From Heloderma charlesbogerti (lineage: Eukaryota > Chordata > Lepidosauria > Squamata > Helodermatidae), in the NCBI GenBank assembly GCA_026122225.1, contig JANEZZ010002066.1:372001-436000 (forward strand): a stretch of DNA of 64,000 bases. The letters are read 5' to 3'. Positions within the stretch are counted from its first letter, which is position 1. Every line of letters starts with the position of its first letter. Below are positions 44,379 through 54,420 of this stretch, piece by piece. A program made the translations under genes and the position numbers. The notes beneath the pieces are model-generated. The model saw only the letters and a program-made list of their open reading frames with translations, was not told the origin of the DNA and ran no database searches.

Positions 44379-44905
44379 TATATTTCCCCCCGCCCCCAGC
44401 CGGAGTTGGAGAATATGGAGAATAACTCCTGGAGTTAGCTAGATAAGATTAAAAAAACACATTATCATCAGTACTACTTTGCATTACTTATCGGTGGCTA
44501 TAAGCTAAAGACAAAACTGTGTAGGCTGGGGAATGAAACAACTGCTTTGTGAATCAGAGGTATTAAGTACCAATCCTTTTAAGGTTATGCTGTTATTACA
44601 GTTTGTGCAGCCTGAACTAGTTTTTTTTAATGCAATTACAGAGTACTCCTTGCTGCTTTTCTGAAGCACACCCAATTATATCCAATTCTTCAGTCTTGCT
44701 TGCTTTTTTTTTCTGAAGAGAGAGCTGAAAAAGGAATAGCTCAACTGTTTCTAAACAGGCATCCTTTTAAATAGGTTTCATTACAAAGTCAGATGAGCCA
44801 ATTACACTAGTAAAATGATCCAGATTGGGTGGGCCCTTGCTGCCCATGTCAGGGCTCACTAGTATGGATATCAAAGATTGAAATAGATAGAAAAATGCTC
44901 GGTTA
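44379..44905. other. unique sequence
   Basis: About 530 bp with no recognised feature. Confidence 0.4.
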
Positions 44906-45345
44906 TTTAGGGCACAATCCTATGACTGCTAGACAGTGGCTAGACAGACATAGGATTGTTTGGTTTCTGGGAACTGACCTCTGGGTTTATGGAAAACCAC
45001 CTCCCTGCACCCTCCTGCACCACCTCATAGACAACAGGGATCATCCCTGGGCTCCACGCTTGGTTGAGCAGTGCAAGGTGGGGCAAAAGGGGACATTCCC
45101 AGGGGTGGGGAAGGGCAGGGAGTGCAGAAATGCTGGTATGGCACTTCCTATGCGTCGTCCAGCCTCCCCACCCACTCGAAAGTCACGAGGCTAGACAGCC
45201 AAAATCAGCCATCTAGCCATGAATGCAGGGTGGCCAGAGCACAGAGGAGAAGATCCCTTCCGTGCTCCTTCTGCCCTGCATTTGATAGGTGGTTGCCTCC
45301 GCGTTCAGAGGCAACTGCCCATCCTGATAGGACTTCTCCCTCCAT
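44906..45345. mobile_element. MITE-like element (CAATCCTATG ends)
   Basis: GGGCACAATCCTATGACTGC...GGTTGCCTCCGCGTTCAGAGG. The body follows 21673-22108 in order (AGGGCAGGGAGTGCAGA, CAGAGGAGAAGATCCC). No coding capacity. Confidence 0.6.
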
Positions 45346-45435
45346 AGCTTAGGAAGCGTCCTCAGACTATGTCAGACCATCTAGTGCTGCATTATATGCA
45401 CTGACTTGTCATGAGTCTCCTGGTTTTCAGACAGA

Positions 45436-46225
45436 TAGAGGTGTAGGAACTCCACTCACCATTCCAGTTTGGGGCATCCGCTGGGTGGGGGAGGTGATCC
45501 GTCCCTCTCCCTGGAATCCTCCCCAGCTGGCTCTGCTCCGCGGCAAGTCCATGGAGCCACTGGCTGGGCCCATCCACAGCCAGACTTCCATCCACTGCCG
45601 GGCTGCAGATGCAAATGGCATCCGGCGTAGTGGATGCCATTTGCGTCCCTGCTTTAGCCGTGATAGGTTACGTAAATATTTACGTAGCCTATCATGGCAA
45701 AGAGGAGGGAGGCAAATGGTGTCCGCTATATCATTTGCGTCCCTGCTTTAGCTGTGATAGGCTACATAAATATTTACATAGCATATCACAAAAAGAGTAG
45801 TGACGCAATGGCATAGCGGACGCTGGCCGGGCCCATCCACAGCTGGACTTCCATCCACTGCCAGGCTGCAGATGCAAATGGTGTCTGGCGTAGCGAACAC
45901 CATTTGCATCCTTGCTTTAGCCATGATAGGTTACGTAAATATTTACGTAGCCTATCATGGCAAAGAGGAGGGAGGCAAATGGCATCTGCTACATCATTTG
46001 CATCCCTGCTTTAGCTGTGATAGGCTACGTAAATATTTACGTAGCATATCACAAAAAGAGTAGCGACGCAAATGGCATAGCGGATGCCATTTGCGTCCCT
46101 GCTCTTTTACAGAATTACGTGGGCTGGCGGGGGGGAATAGTCCATTCCGCCACGGACTCCGGGGGGGGGGATTCTAAAGAATCCAGCCACATTGGAGTCT
46201 GTGGCAGATTTCTCCGCCATCCCTA
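45436..46225 (-). mobile_element. TACGTA-palindrome hAT-like element, copy 16, with internal tandem duplication
   Basis: TAGAGGTG...CATCCCTA, 790 bp, flanked by CAGACAGA (45428-45435) and CAGACAGG (46226-46233). It has four GTGATAGG/ACGTAAATATTTACGTA hairpins, in two tandem modules of about 260 bp (roughly 45565-45825 and 45827-46083). Each module contains GGGCCCATCCACAGC, TGCAGATGCAAATGG and the hairpin pair. Confidence 0.88.
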
Positions 46226-46334
46226 CAGACAGGGCTCTTTCTCAACCCTACTTGACAATGCTGAGGACTGAATCTGGGACCTTCTGATGCATTGGTTCTT
46301 ATTGCCTGCTTTGATCTCCCTTGAACAACCTGGG

Positions 46335-46835
46335 TTCCACATTTTAAAGTCTGAGCACTGCACTTTAAGAAGAATGCAGACAAACTGGAGAGGGTTCAGA
46401 GGAGGGTAATGAAGATGATCAGGGGACTAGAAACAAAGCCCTTTGAGGAGAGGCTGAAAGAACTGGGCCTGTTTAGCCTTGAGAAGGGAAGACTGAGGGG
46501 AGATATGATAGTGCTCTTCAAGTCCTTGAAAGGTTGTCACGGAGAAGAAGGCCAGGATTTCTTCTCGATCATCCCAGAATGCAGGACATGGAATAATGGG
46601 CTGAAGTTTCAGCTGAACATCAAGAAAAACCTCCTGACTGTTAGAGCAATACGACAATGGAACCAATGACCTAGGGAGATGGTGGGCTCTCCCACACTGG
46701 AGGCATTCAAGAAGAAGCTGGATAGACACTTGTCAGGAATGCTTTGACTTTGATTCCTGCTTCAAGCAGGGGGTTGGACTCGATGGCCTTGTAGGCCCCT
46801 TCCAACCCTACTATTCTATGGTTCTATGATTCTAG
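46335..46835 (+). pseudogene. CR1 LINE, RT C-terminus and 3' end
   Basis: The frame 46409-46669 reads MIRGLETKPFEERLKELGLF and LEKGRLRGDMIVLFKSLKGC, the CR1 C-terminal tail. It is followed by the 3' UTR (GGTTGGACTCGATGGCC) and the octamer tail ATTCTATGGTTCTATGATTC. Severely 5'-truncated. Confidence 0.92.
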
Positions 46836-47248
46836 ACTTAGTTGTGCTGAAATTAATGGGATTTACATTTGTCATGACTAATGTGTCCTACTTATTTCAA
46901 TAGGTTTTCACAAAGCATGACTCATTCTGGATCCAACTCCCCTGTCAAGGACAATATTTTAAGTGAATTTAATCAAACGTTCACTGAGGAACTAGGTCCC
47001 CTTCAAAGTTTTATAAGCCAGTCCCCTTAGATTCACAGCTTATTCGAAATATCATCTATGGGTTCTGCAGCAGGACAGGCATGTTTTCCTTTCTCCCACA
47101 TTTGAATTTTTAAAATTGATTTATTTTTCTCCCAAATATGAAGAACTATATGATAAGATAAATGCTTTTCAAAACCAGACAAAACTCTCACCCGTTCCTC
47201 CTTCTGCAGACATTTATTTCTGGAGATAACTACCTTGGATGCTAAGAG
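46836..47248. other. unique sequence
   Basis: About 410 bp with no recognised feature. Confidence 0.4.
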
Positions 47249-47630
47249 TAGAGATGGATGGACTCACCCGTGCCTGACTTTGTCAGGTGCTCACCGACCC
47301 GCTGCTGCCAGCTGCCCCTGATGGTGGCACCCCTGCAAGCTCCCCATGAACACTGCGTTCATGTCTGTAATGTTGTGTCAGGAGGCCTTTTACAGCCACC
47401 AATTATGCAACATTACCTACCAGGAAGCGACTGAGCCACCATCGTTGCACACAACGGCGGCTTGCTAGGGAGGACAGGTGGCTGCCTAGCACTTGCAGAA
47501 CTGTGGGGTGCTTGCCAAGTGGGTCTGCAAACACCCTGTAGTTTGGCAAGCAGGGTCTGGGAGGGCAGGCGAGCAGGAGTCTGTCAGACTCCACCCCCAC
47601 CCCACCTCATAGACTCTCACGACATCCCTA
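47249..47630 (+). mobile_element. family Z hAT-like element
   Basis: TAGAGATGGATGGACTCACC...GACTCTCACGACATCCCTA with flanks GCTAAGAG and GCTTGGAG (6 of 8). The internal fold pairs TAATGTTGTGTCAGG with CAATTATGCAACATTAC. No coding capacity. Confidence 0.65.
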
Positions 47631-47849
47631 GCTTGGAGTAGAGACCAGTTAAAAGTATCCCGGGATTCTCTTTGCTTGCAGTATTCAAGGACCCATGTGT
47701 ATTCAGCCTTGAAGTAGTATTGTCTGTAATGGCTCTTGAACCCTGCCTATTTCTCTCCCCCAATGGACTTTCAGAGCATCTTCATTCAGCTGCTCAGGCC
47801 TTGCTCCAAAGAACTTGACTGTGCAAAATTAAAATTTAAAATTAAAACA
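47631..47849. other. unique sequence
   Basis: No recognised feature. Confidence 0.35.
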
Positions 47850-48012
47850 CATTTACCTAGGGAGGTGGTGGGCTGTCCCACACTGGAGGCATTCAAGATG
47901 AAGCTGAACAGCCTTCTGTCAGGGATGCTTTGACTTAGATTCCTGCACGGAGCAGGGGGTTGGACTTGATGGTCTTCTAGGCCCCTTCCAACCCTACTAT
48001 TCTATGATACTT
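47850..48012 (+). mobile_element. CR1 LINE, extreme 3' end
   Basis: TAGGGAGGTGGTGGGCTGTCC...GGTTGGACTTGATGGTC...CTACTATTCTATGAT. A separate, very short 3' CR1 end just before the next copy. Confidence 0.85.
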
Positions 48013-48054
48013 TGATTCTCCTTCTTGCCTGCTCTCACCACCACCCCAGCAGTA

Positions 48055-48836
48055 ATAGACTGGAGCGCTGGGCAGAAAACAACAGAATGAAATTTAATAG
48101 AGATAAATGCCAAGTTCTGCACCTTGGAAAAAGAAATCAAATGCACAGTTACAAGATGGGGATACTTGGCTCAACAACACTACAAGCGAGAAGGATCAGG
48201 GAATTGTTGTAGATCACAAGCTGAATATGAGCCAAAAATATAATGTGGCTTCAAAAAAGGCAAATGCTATTTTGGGCTGCATAAATAGAAGTATAGCTTC
48301 CAAATCATGTAAAGTACTAGTTCCCCTCTACTCAGCACTGCTTAGGCTTCATCTGGAGTACTGTGTCCATTTCTGGGCACCACATTTTAAGACGGCTGCA
48401 GACAAGCTGGAGATGGTTCAGAGGAGGGCAACAAGGATGATCAGGGGACTGGAAACAAAGCCCTATGAGGAGAGACTGAAAGAACTGGGCATGTGTAGCC
48501 TTGAGAAGAGAAGACTGAGGGGAGATACGATAGCGCTCTCCAAGGACTTGAAAGGTTGTCACAGAGAGGAAGGCCAGGATCTCTTCTCGATCATCCCAGA
48601 GTGCAGGACACGGAATAATGGGCTCACATTACAGGAAGCCAGATTCTGGCTGAACATCAGGAAAAATTTCCTGACTGTTAGAGCAATACAACAATGGAAC
48701 CAATTCCTAGGGAGGTAGTGGGCTCTCCCACACTGGAGGCATTCAAGACAAGGCTGGACAGCCATCTGTCAGAGATGCTTTGACTCCATGGTCTTGAAGG
48801 CCCCTTCCAACCCTACTATTCTATGATTCTATGAAA
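48055..48836 (+). pseudogene. CR1 LINE, RT C-terminal third and 3' end
   Basis: The frames decode RLERWAENNRMKFNRDKCQV, then after a frameshift DQGIVVDHKLNMSQKY, NAILGCINRSIASKS and RLHLEYCVHFWAPHF, ending in the KPYEERLKELGMCSLEKRR tail. The 3' UTR and octamer tail are intact (48836). 5'-truncated. Confidence 0.92.
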
Positions 48837-49761
48837 ACATCAGCTGCAAGGATCTATCTTAGGCCCTCGATGGGAATGTCCCAAGGCCTGCGGTATTCTC
48901 TTGGTGCTTTCAAATTTGCTCCTTGTTCTGCTTCCCATAAAGTTTGAAAAAAAAAAGTTATTTCTGCCTTTTGATTCTCTGTTTGTTGCAATTTATTCAT
49001 TTTTGGCTTTTATTGTTCAACTGTGTCTTACATTTTTGTAAGCAGATTTTAGTTCAAGAAAAGGAGGGGGAAATGGTTTATGAATACATTATCAGCCTTC
49101 TAAACCAGGGGGCAGGGAACCTTTTCAAGTCAGAGGGCCAAATTTTATCTGGACAAGCAAATTTGGGGCCACACATCAACAGTAGGTGGGGCCACCCCAC
49201 TGATGGCATGTTGCCTCTGGCATGCTTGTCTGGACCTGATTAACACACACAGCATTTACACAGTCACCCCACATCTACAGCCTAAACCCCACATTACTGG
49301 GAAGGGGAAGTTTAAAAGAAGGAAGGTGGGACTCTTACGGAGGGAAGAGATCCTTAAGAGGGTCCAGGTCATAAGTGGAACCTTGACAGAGTCTCTCTGT
49401 GTGATCTGATTTTCCAGGGTTCTAATTTGCATGGAGAGCCTCCATGGATACAGGAGGGTCTCCAATGCATACAGTCACCCTCTACATGTGGAGGGCGATG
49501 AGAACAGTGAGAGATGCAGAGGTAGCATATTTGTCCCCCTTTCCCCTCTTTGCTTCTAGGGCTTACAAGTTCTTAGAATACCTGCATAGAGCTAAACACA
49601 TACCTCATTCATACATACATGCATAAATATACCCCATCCATACAACTCATTCAGAGAGAGAGGGAGAGGGAGAAGGAGAGGGAGAGACTGAGCTAGCATC
49701 ATTCACCTTTCATGTTTCCCCAAACAACCTACAATTTAAGTATTGTAAGTAAATTTAATTT
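48837..49761. other. unique sequence
   Basis: About 925 bp, with a GAGAGGGA purine run at 49656-49688. No gene recognised. Confidence 0.45.
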
Positions 49762-50000
49762 GAGAGCCAGTGTGGTGTAGTGGCAAGAGTGTTGGACTAG
49801 GAGCTGGGAGATCCGGGTTCTAGTCCCCACTTGGCCATGGAAGCTCACTGGGTGACTTTGGGCCAGTCACAGACTCTCAGCCCAACCCACCTCCCAGGGT
49901 TGTTGTTGTGAGGATGAAATGGAGAGGAGGAGGATAATGTAAGCCGCCTTGGGTTCCTTGCAAAAGGAAAAAAGGCGGGGTACAAATGCAATAAATAAAG
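49762..50000 (+). mobile_element. tRNA-derived squamate SINE
   Basis: GAGAGCCAGTGTGGTGTAG (A-box region), GATCCGGGTTCTAGTCCCC (B box), then CAGGGTTGTTGTTGTGAGG, AATGTAAGCCGCCTTGGG and a CAATAAATAAA tail. Full length. Confidence 0.92.
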
Positions 50001-50004
50001 TACT

Positions 50005-50225
50005 TTAGAAGAGCTATGCTGGATCAGACCGAGGGTCCATCCAGTCTAGCATTCTGTTCACATAGTGGCCAACCAGCTGCTCACGGGAAACTCACAAGCA
50101 GAACATGAGTGCAACAGCACCCTCCCACCCATGTTCCCCAGAAACTGGTGTACACAGACATACTTCCTCTGATACTGGAGGAAGCATATAGCCACATTGG
50201 AGGGTGCCAGGTTGAGGAAGATAAT
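50005..50225 (-). mobile_element. CR1-like LINE (second family), 3' end fragment
   Basis: Antisense GCTATGCTGGATCAGACCG, CATTCTGTTCACATAGTGGCC and ATGTTCCCCAGAAACTGGTG match 34320-34450. Confidence 0.82.
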
Positions 50226-50226
50226 T

Positions 50227-50512
50227 AAGACTGTTAAGAACCTCAGACGGTCCATGCTGGATCAGACCAAGGGTCAATCTAGCCCAGCATTCTGTTCACA
50301 CAGTGATCAACCAGCTGCTCACTCCAAACCCTTGAGCAGGACATGAGTGCAACAGCGCCCACCCAGTCATGTTCCCCAGTAACTGGTGTGCATAGGCATA
50401 TTGCCTCTGAAACTGGAGGTAGCCCATAGCCATCAGGACTAGTAGCCATTGATAGCCTTTTCCTCCATGGATTTGTTTAACCCCCTTTTAAAGACATCCA
50501 CAGTGGTGGTAA
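50227..50512 (-). mobile_element. CR1-like LINE (second family), second 3' end fragment
   Basis: GTCCATGCTGGATCAGACC, AGTAACTGGTGTGCATAGG, ATAGCCATCAGGACTAGTAG and CCCTTTTAAAGACATCC. An independent copy next to the previous one, in the same orientation. Confidence 0.82.
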
Positions 50513-50663
50513 TCTAAAATCTACAAAAATACATATATCCCCCCACACACAGAGAGACACACACACCAAAAAATAGGAGCTATTATATTTCATTTTAAAG
50601 TGGAAAGGGTACATGCATTCATGTACAGAGATTGAAAACTTTAGAGCTGAGATGGAATTTCAG

Positions 50664-50911
50664 TGTGCCAGCATGGTGTAGTGGCGAGAGTGTTGGACTG
50701 GGAGCTGGGAGATCTGGGTTCTAGTCCCCACTCAGCCATGAAACTCACTGGATGACTTTGGGCCAGTCACAGGCTCTCAGTCCAACCCACCTCACAGGGT
50801 TGTTGTTGTGAGGATGAAACGGAGAGGAGGAAAATAATGTAAGCTGCCTTTGGTTCTTTGCAAGAGGAAAAAAGGCAGGATATAAATGCAATAAATAAAT
50901 AAATAAATAAA
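50664..50911 (+). mobile_element. tRNA-derived squamate SINE
   Basis: GTGCCAGCATGGTGTAGTGG, GATCTGGGTTCTAGTCCCC, CTCACAGGGTTGTTGTTG, and an AATAAATAAATAAA tail. Full length. Confidence 0.92.
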
Positions 50912-50936
50912 TATATTTTTTTGAAAGACGATGGAG

Positions 50937-51106
50937 CAGCCTTCCCCAACTTGGCATCATCTATATGTTTTGGACTATAATTCCTATCATCCCCAGCCAA
51001 TATGAATAAGATAATTGCAGTGATTGCATCGAATGGCAATGCTGGCTGGGGATGATAGGGATTGTACTCAAATACATCTGGAGGGCACCAGGGAAAGGCT
51101 GCTATA
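50937..51106. mobile_element. MITE (foldback)
   Basis: Arms: CAGCCTTCCCCAACTTGG...TTTTGGACTATAATTCC...CATCCCCAGCC and GGCTGGGGATGATAGGG...CATCTGGAGGGCACCAGGG. About 170 bp. Confidence 0.7.
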
Positions 51107-51681
51107 GAACCTATGACTGGAGTAGCATATACGGGATACAGCAGTGAATTTGATATTGATAACTCAGGCCAAATTGAATTACAGATTAAAATGTGTTCTA
51201 AAAAGCATGTTCCATGCTTGAGGAGTGAATGTTATGGATAAGCCACACAAAGAACATTTAAGTCAGAAACCATTCACAAGGGAACATTTGCTGTACTGAA
51301 TATGAAATTGTATTTCAAATGTAATAGCTTAGGTTCATAATTACCAGTGATTACTGAAATATTACACTAATGGCATGCAAATTTGAATGCACCTTCTTAT
51401 TAGATGCAATCATTAAAGGAGAAAAAATGTCTCCTATTAAATTTGCGCAGAAGCACATGAATAAAATGGCATGCAGTCCAGTCCGCAAACCACTTTATAC
51501 AGTATATATTCCAGCCTGGATATGCTAGTGATGTGGATTTCATTCCAACTCCAAAAGCACAATCTTCAGCCCACTGACTTCAGTGGTGAAACTCTCACCT
51601 GTATTGTATTGTTCAGCTGAGCTAGAATGGTGGCATGGAATGTTCATGAACATTCAAATCATTCAAGTTGTTAGAATATTT
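51107..51681. other. unique AT-rich sequence
   Basis: About 575 bp with no recognised feature. This is the 3' flank of the CR1. Confidence 0.4.
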
Positions 51682-51915
51682 CATAGAATCGTAGAATAGT
51701 AGGGTTGGAAGGGGCCTACAAGGCCATTGAGTCCAACCCCCTGCTCAATGCAGGAATCCAAGTCAGAGCATCCCTGACAAATGGCTGTCCAGCCTCGTCT
51801 TGAAGGCCTCCAGTGTGGGAGGGCCCACCACCTCCCCTGGTAATTGGTTCCATTGTCGTATTGCTCTTACAGTCAGGAAGTTTTTCCTGATGTTCAGCCG
51901 GAATCTGGCTTCCTG

Positions 51916-53927
51916 TCACTTGAGCCCATTATTCCGTGTCCTGCACTCTAGGATGATCAAGAAGAGATCCTGGCCTTCTTCTCTGTGACAACCTTTCAAG
52001 TACTTGAAGAGTGCAATCATATCTCCCCTCAGTCTTCTCTTCTCAAGGCTAAACATGCCCAGTTCTTTCAGTCTCTCTTCATACGGCTTTGTTTCCTGTC
52101 CCCTGATCATCTTTGTTGCCCTCCTCTGAACCCTCTCCAGTTTGTCTGCATCCTTCTTAAAGTGTGGTGCCCAGAACTGGACACAGTACTCCAGATCCGG
52201 CCTAACCAGTACTGAGTAGAGGGGATCTAGTACGTCCCGGGATTTGGAAGCTATGCTTCTATTAATGCAGCCCAAAAGAGCATTGGCCTTTTTTGCAGCC
52301 ACATCACATGGTTGGCTCATATTCAGCTTGTGATTGACAACAATTCCAAGACTCTTCTCGCTTGTAGTGTGGTTGAGCCACGTATCCCCCATCTTATAAC
52401 TATGCATTTGGTTTCTTTTTCCTAGGTGCAGAACTTGGCATTGATCCCTATTAAATGTCATTCTGTTGTTTTCTGCCCAGCGCTCCAGTCTATCCAGATC
52501 ACTTTGAATTTTGTTTCTGTCTTCCAAAGTATTAGCTATCCTGCCCAATTTTGTGTCATCTGCAAATCTGATCAGCATTCCCTGCACCTCCTCCTCCAAG
52601 TCATTAATAAAAATGTTGAAGAGCACTGGGCCCAGGGCTAAGCCCTGCGGTACCCCAGTCGTTACCTCTCCCCAGTTTGAGAAGGTCCCATTGATAAGCA
52701 CTCTTTGTGTCCGATTCTGTAGCCAACTGTGGATCCACCGGTTCATTGTTTCATCTAGCCCACTTTGAGCTAGTTTGCTCATCAGGATATTATGGGGCAC
52801 TTTGTCGAAAGCTTTGCTGAAGTCAAGGTATATGATGTCTACAGCATTCCCACGGTCTACAAGGGAGGTGACTTGATCAAAAGATGAGATCAGATTTGTC
52901 TGGCAGGACTTGTTTTTGACAAATCCATGTTGGCTTCGAGTAATCACGGCATTGTTGTCAAGGTGCTTCCAGATGGATTGCTTTATCATCTGCTCCAGAA
53001 TTTTCCCAGGGATTGATATCAGACTGACTGGTCTGTAGTTCTCAGGTTCCTCCTTTTTACCCTTTTTGAAGATAGGGACAACATTAGCCCTCCTCCAGTC
53101 ATCTGACACTTCCTCCGTCCTCCATGATTTCTCAAAGAGAATAGACAGCAGTTCTGAGAGTTCTTCTGCCAGTTCCTTTATTACTCTAGGATGAAGTTCA
53201 TCTGGCCCCGGAGATTTGAACTCATTCAAAGTAATTAGGTGTTCCTTGACCATATGCCTATCGATCTCAAGCTTCAATCCTGCCCCTTCAGCCTGTACTT
53301 CACCTTTGCCAGGGGGGTCATAGACCCTCTTTTGGGAGAAGACTGAGCCAAAGTAGGAATTGAGCACCTCTGCCTTTTCTTTGTCATCTGTTATCATTTT
53401 GCCATCCTTATTTAATAGCTGAACCACCATTTCTTTCCTCTGCCTTTTACTATGCACATAGCTGAAGAAAGCCTTTTTGTTGTTTTTAGCATCCCTTGCT
53501 AACCTCAGCTCATTCTCAGCTTTAGCCTTCCTGACGCCATCCCTGCAATTCTGTGCTATCTGCCTGTACTCTTCCTTTGTTACTTGGCCTTCTTTCCACT
53601 TCCTATGTGTGTCCCTTTTTGTTTTCAGGTCATTCCTAAGCTTTTTGTGAAGCCACATTGGCTTCTTCTGTTGTCTTCCACCTTTTCTTCTTGTTGGAAT
53701 TGTTTGCGATTGTGCCTTGAGAATTTCCTTTTTTAAAAGCTCCCACCCATCTTGGACTCCTTTTCTCATTAGCGTCGCTTGCCATGGGACCTTACTGATC
53801 ATTGTTCTGAGTTTATTAAAATCAGCTTTCCTAAAATCCAGGGTACGCGTTTGACTACACTCAGCTTTTGCTTCCCTTAGAACCAAGAACTCAAGTACAA
53901 CATGGTCACTTTCCCACAGAGTTCCTG
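51916..53927 (-). pseudogene. CR1 ORF2, linker and reverse transcriptase (separated from its endonuclease)
   Basis: Copies RNA into DNA at the target site during LINE integration. The open stretch is 656 residues, with RT motifs in order: PGPDELHP (226-233), NYRPVSLI (283-290), SQHGFVKNKS (318-327), the catalytic-Asp block YLDFSKAFD (353-361), GVPQGLALGP (411-420; family usually SVLGP) and the FADDTKLG catalytic pair (441-448). The C-terminus continues NRMTFNRDQCQVLHLGK and ends NNGLK. The first Met of the open stretch is at 53886, but homology runs to the ERV junction, so it is not a true start. The ERV cuts it from the endonuclease, so the ORF as a whole is dead although this half is intact. 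Confidence 0.93.
53924..53927. repeat. ERV target-site duplication, copy 1
   Basis: CCTG before the LTR is repeated at 58387-58390 after the other LTR. Four base pairs is usual for gammaretrovirus-like integrases. Confidence 0.85.
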
Positions 53928-54408
53928 TGTTGCAGAACTCAGAGTCAGAGAGACCACGGAGTGAAGGAAAAGGGTTTCTTTATTTAACGCGCGGGCTTAA
54001 GGCTGGAATCATTTCCAAAGAGCCAGAAGCCCCGATTTACATCAGCACATTGTTTTTATAGATATTGTGACACATAGGAAACGGCTCCTCTTCTCTCTCC
54101 CAAGTGGGGTTGCAGTCCTTAACATTTCTTCTCCTAGCACCATTGTTTATAATAGAAGAAATGGGTTATAGGGTAGCTATGATAAGCAGAGAACAGAAGA
54201 GAACAGCAGAGAACAAAATATACAATAAGCAAAGAACAGGAACATGATATGCAATTCTATGCTGACCTTAGCCTTTGTTGACAAGATAAGAAATTCTTGT
54301 GTCTCGTCAGCTTACAAACATATATTTCAGAGAGCAAGAGTTCAGCAAGAACATGAAGCATGAGACTGCATGAGGCTACTTAGTCTGACCCCCGATATGG
54401 CTGCTACA
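53928..54408 (-). repeat. ERV 3' LTR
   Basis: 481 bp. On minus it starts TGTAGCAGCC and ends CTGCAACA. It differs from the other LTR by about ten substitutions and one base of length. AATAAAG (revcomp of CTTTATTT at 53978) lies near the end as the likely polyadenylation signal. Confidence 0.92.
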
Positions 54409-54420
54409 TTCCCCCCTTAA
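54409..54420 (-). other. ERV polypurine tract
   Basis: On minus TTAAGGGGGGAA directly abuts the 3' LTR TGTAGC. This is the expected plus-strand priming site. Confidence 0.88.
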
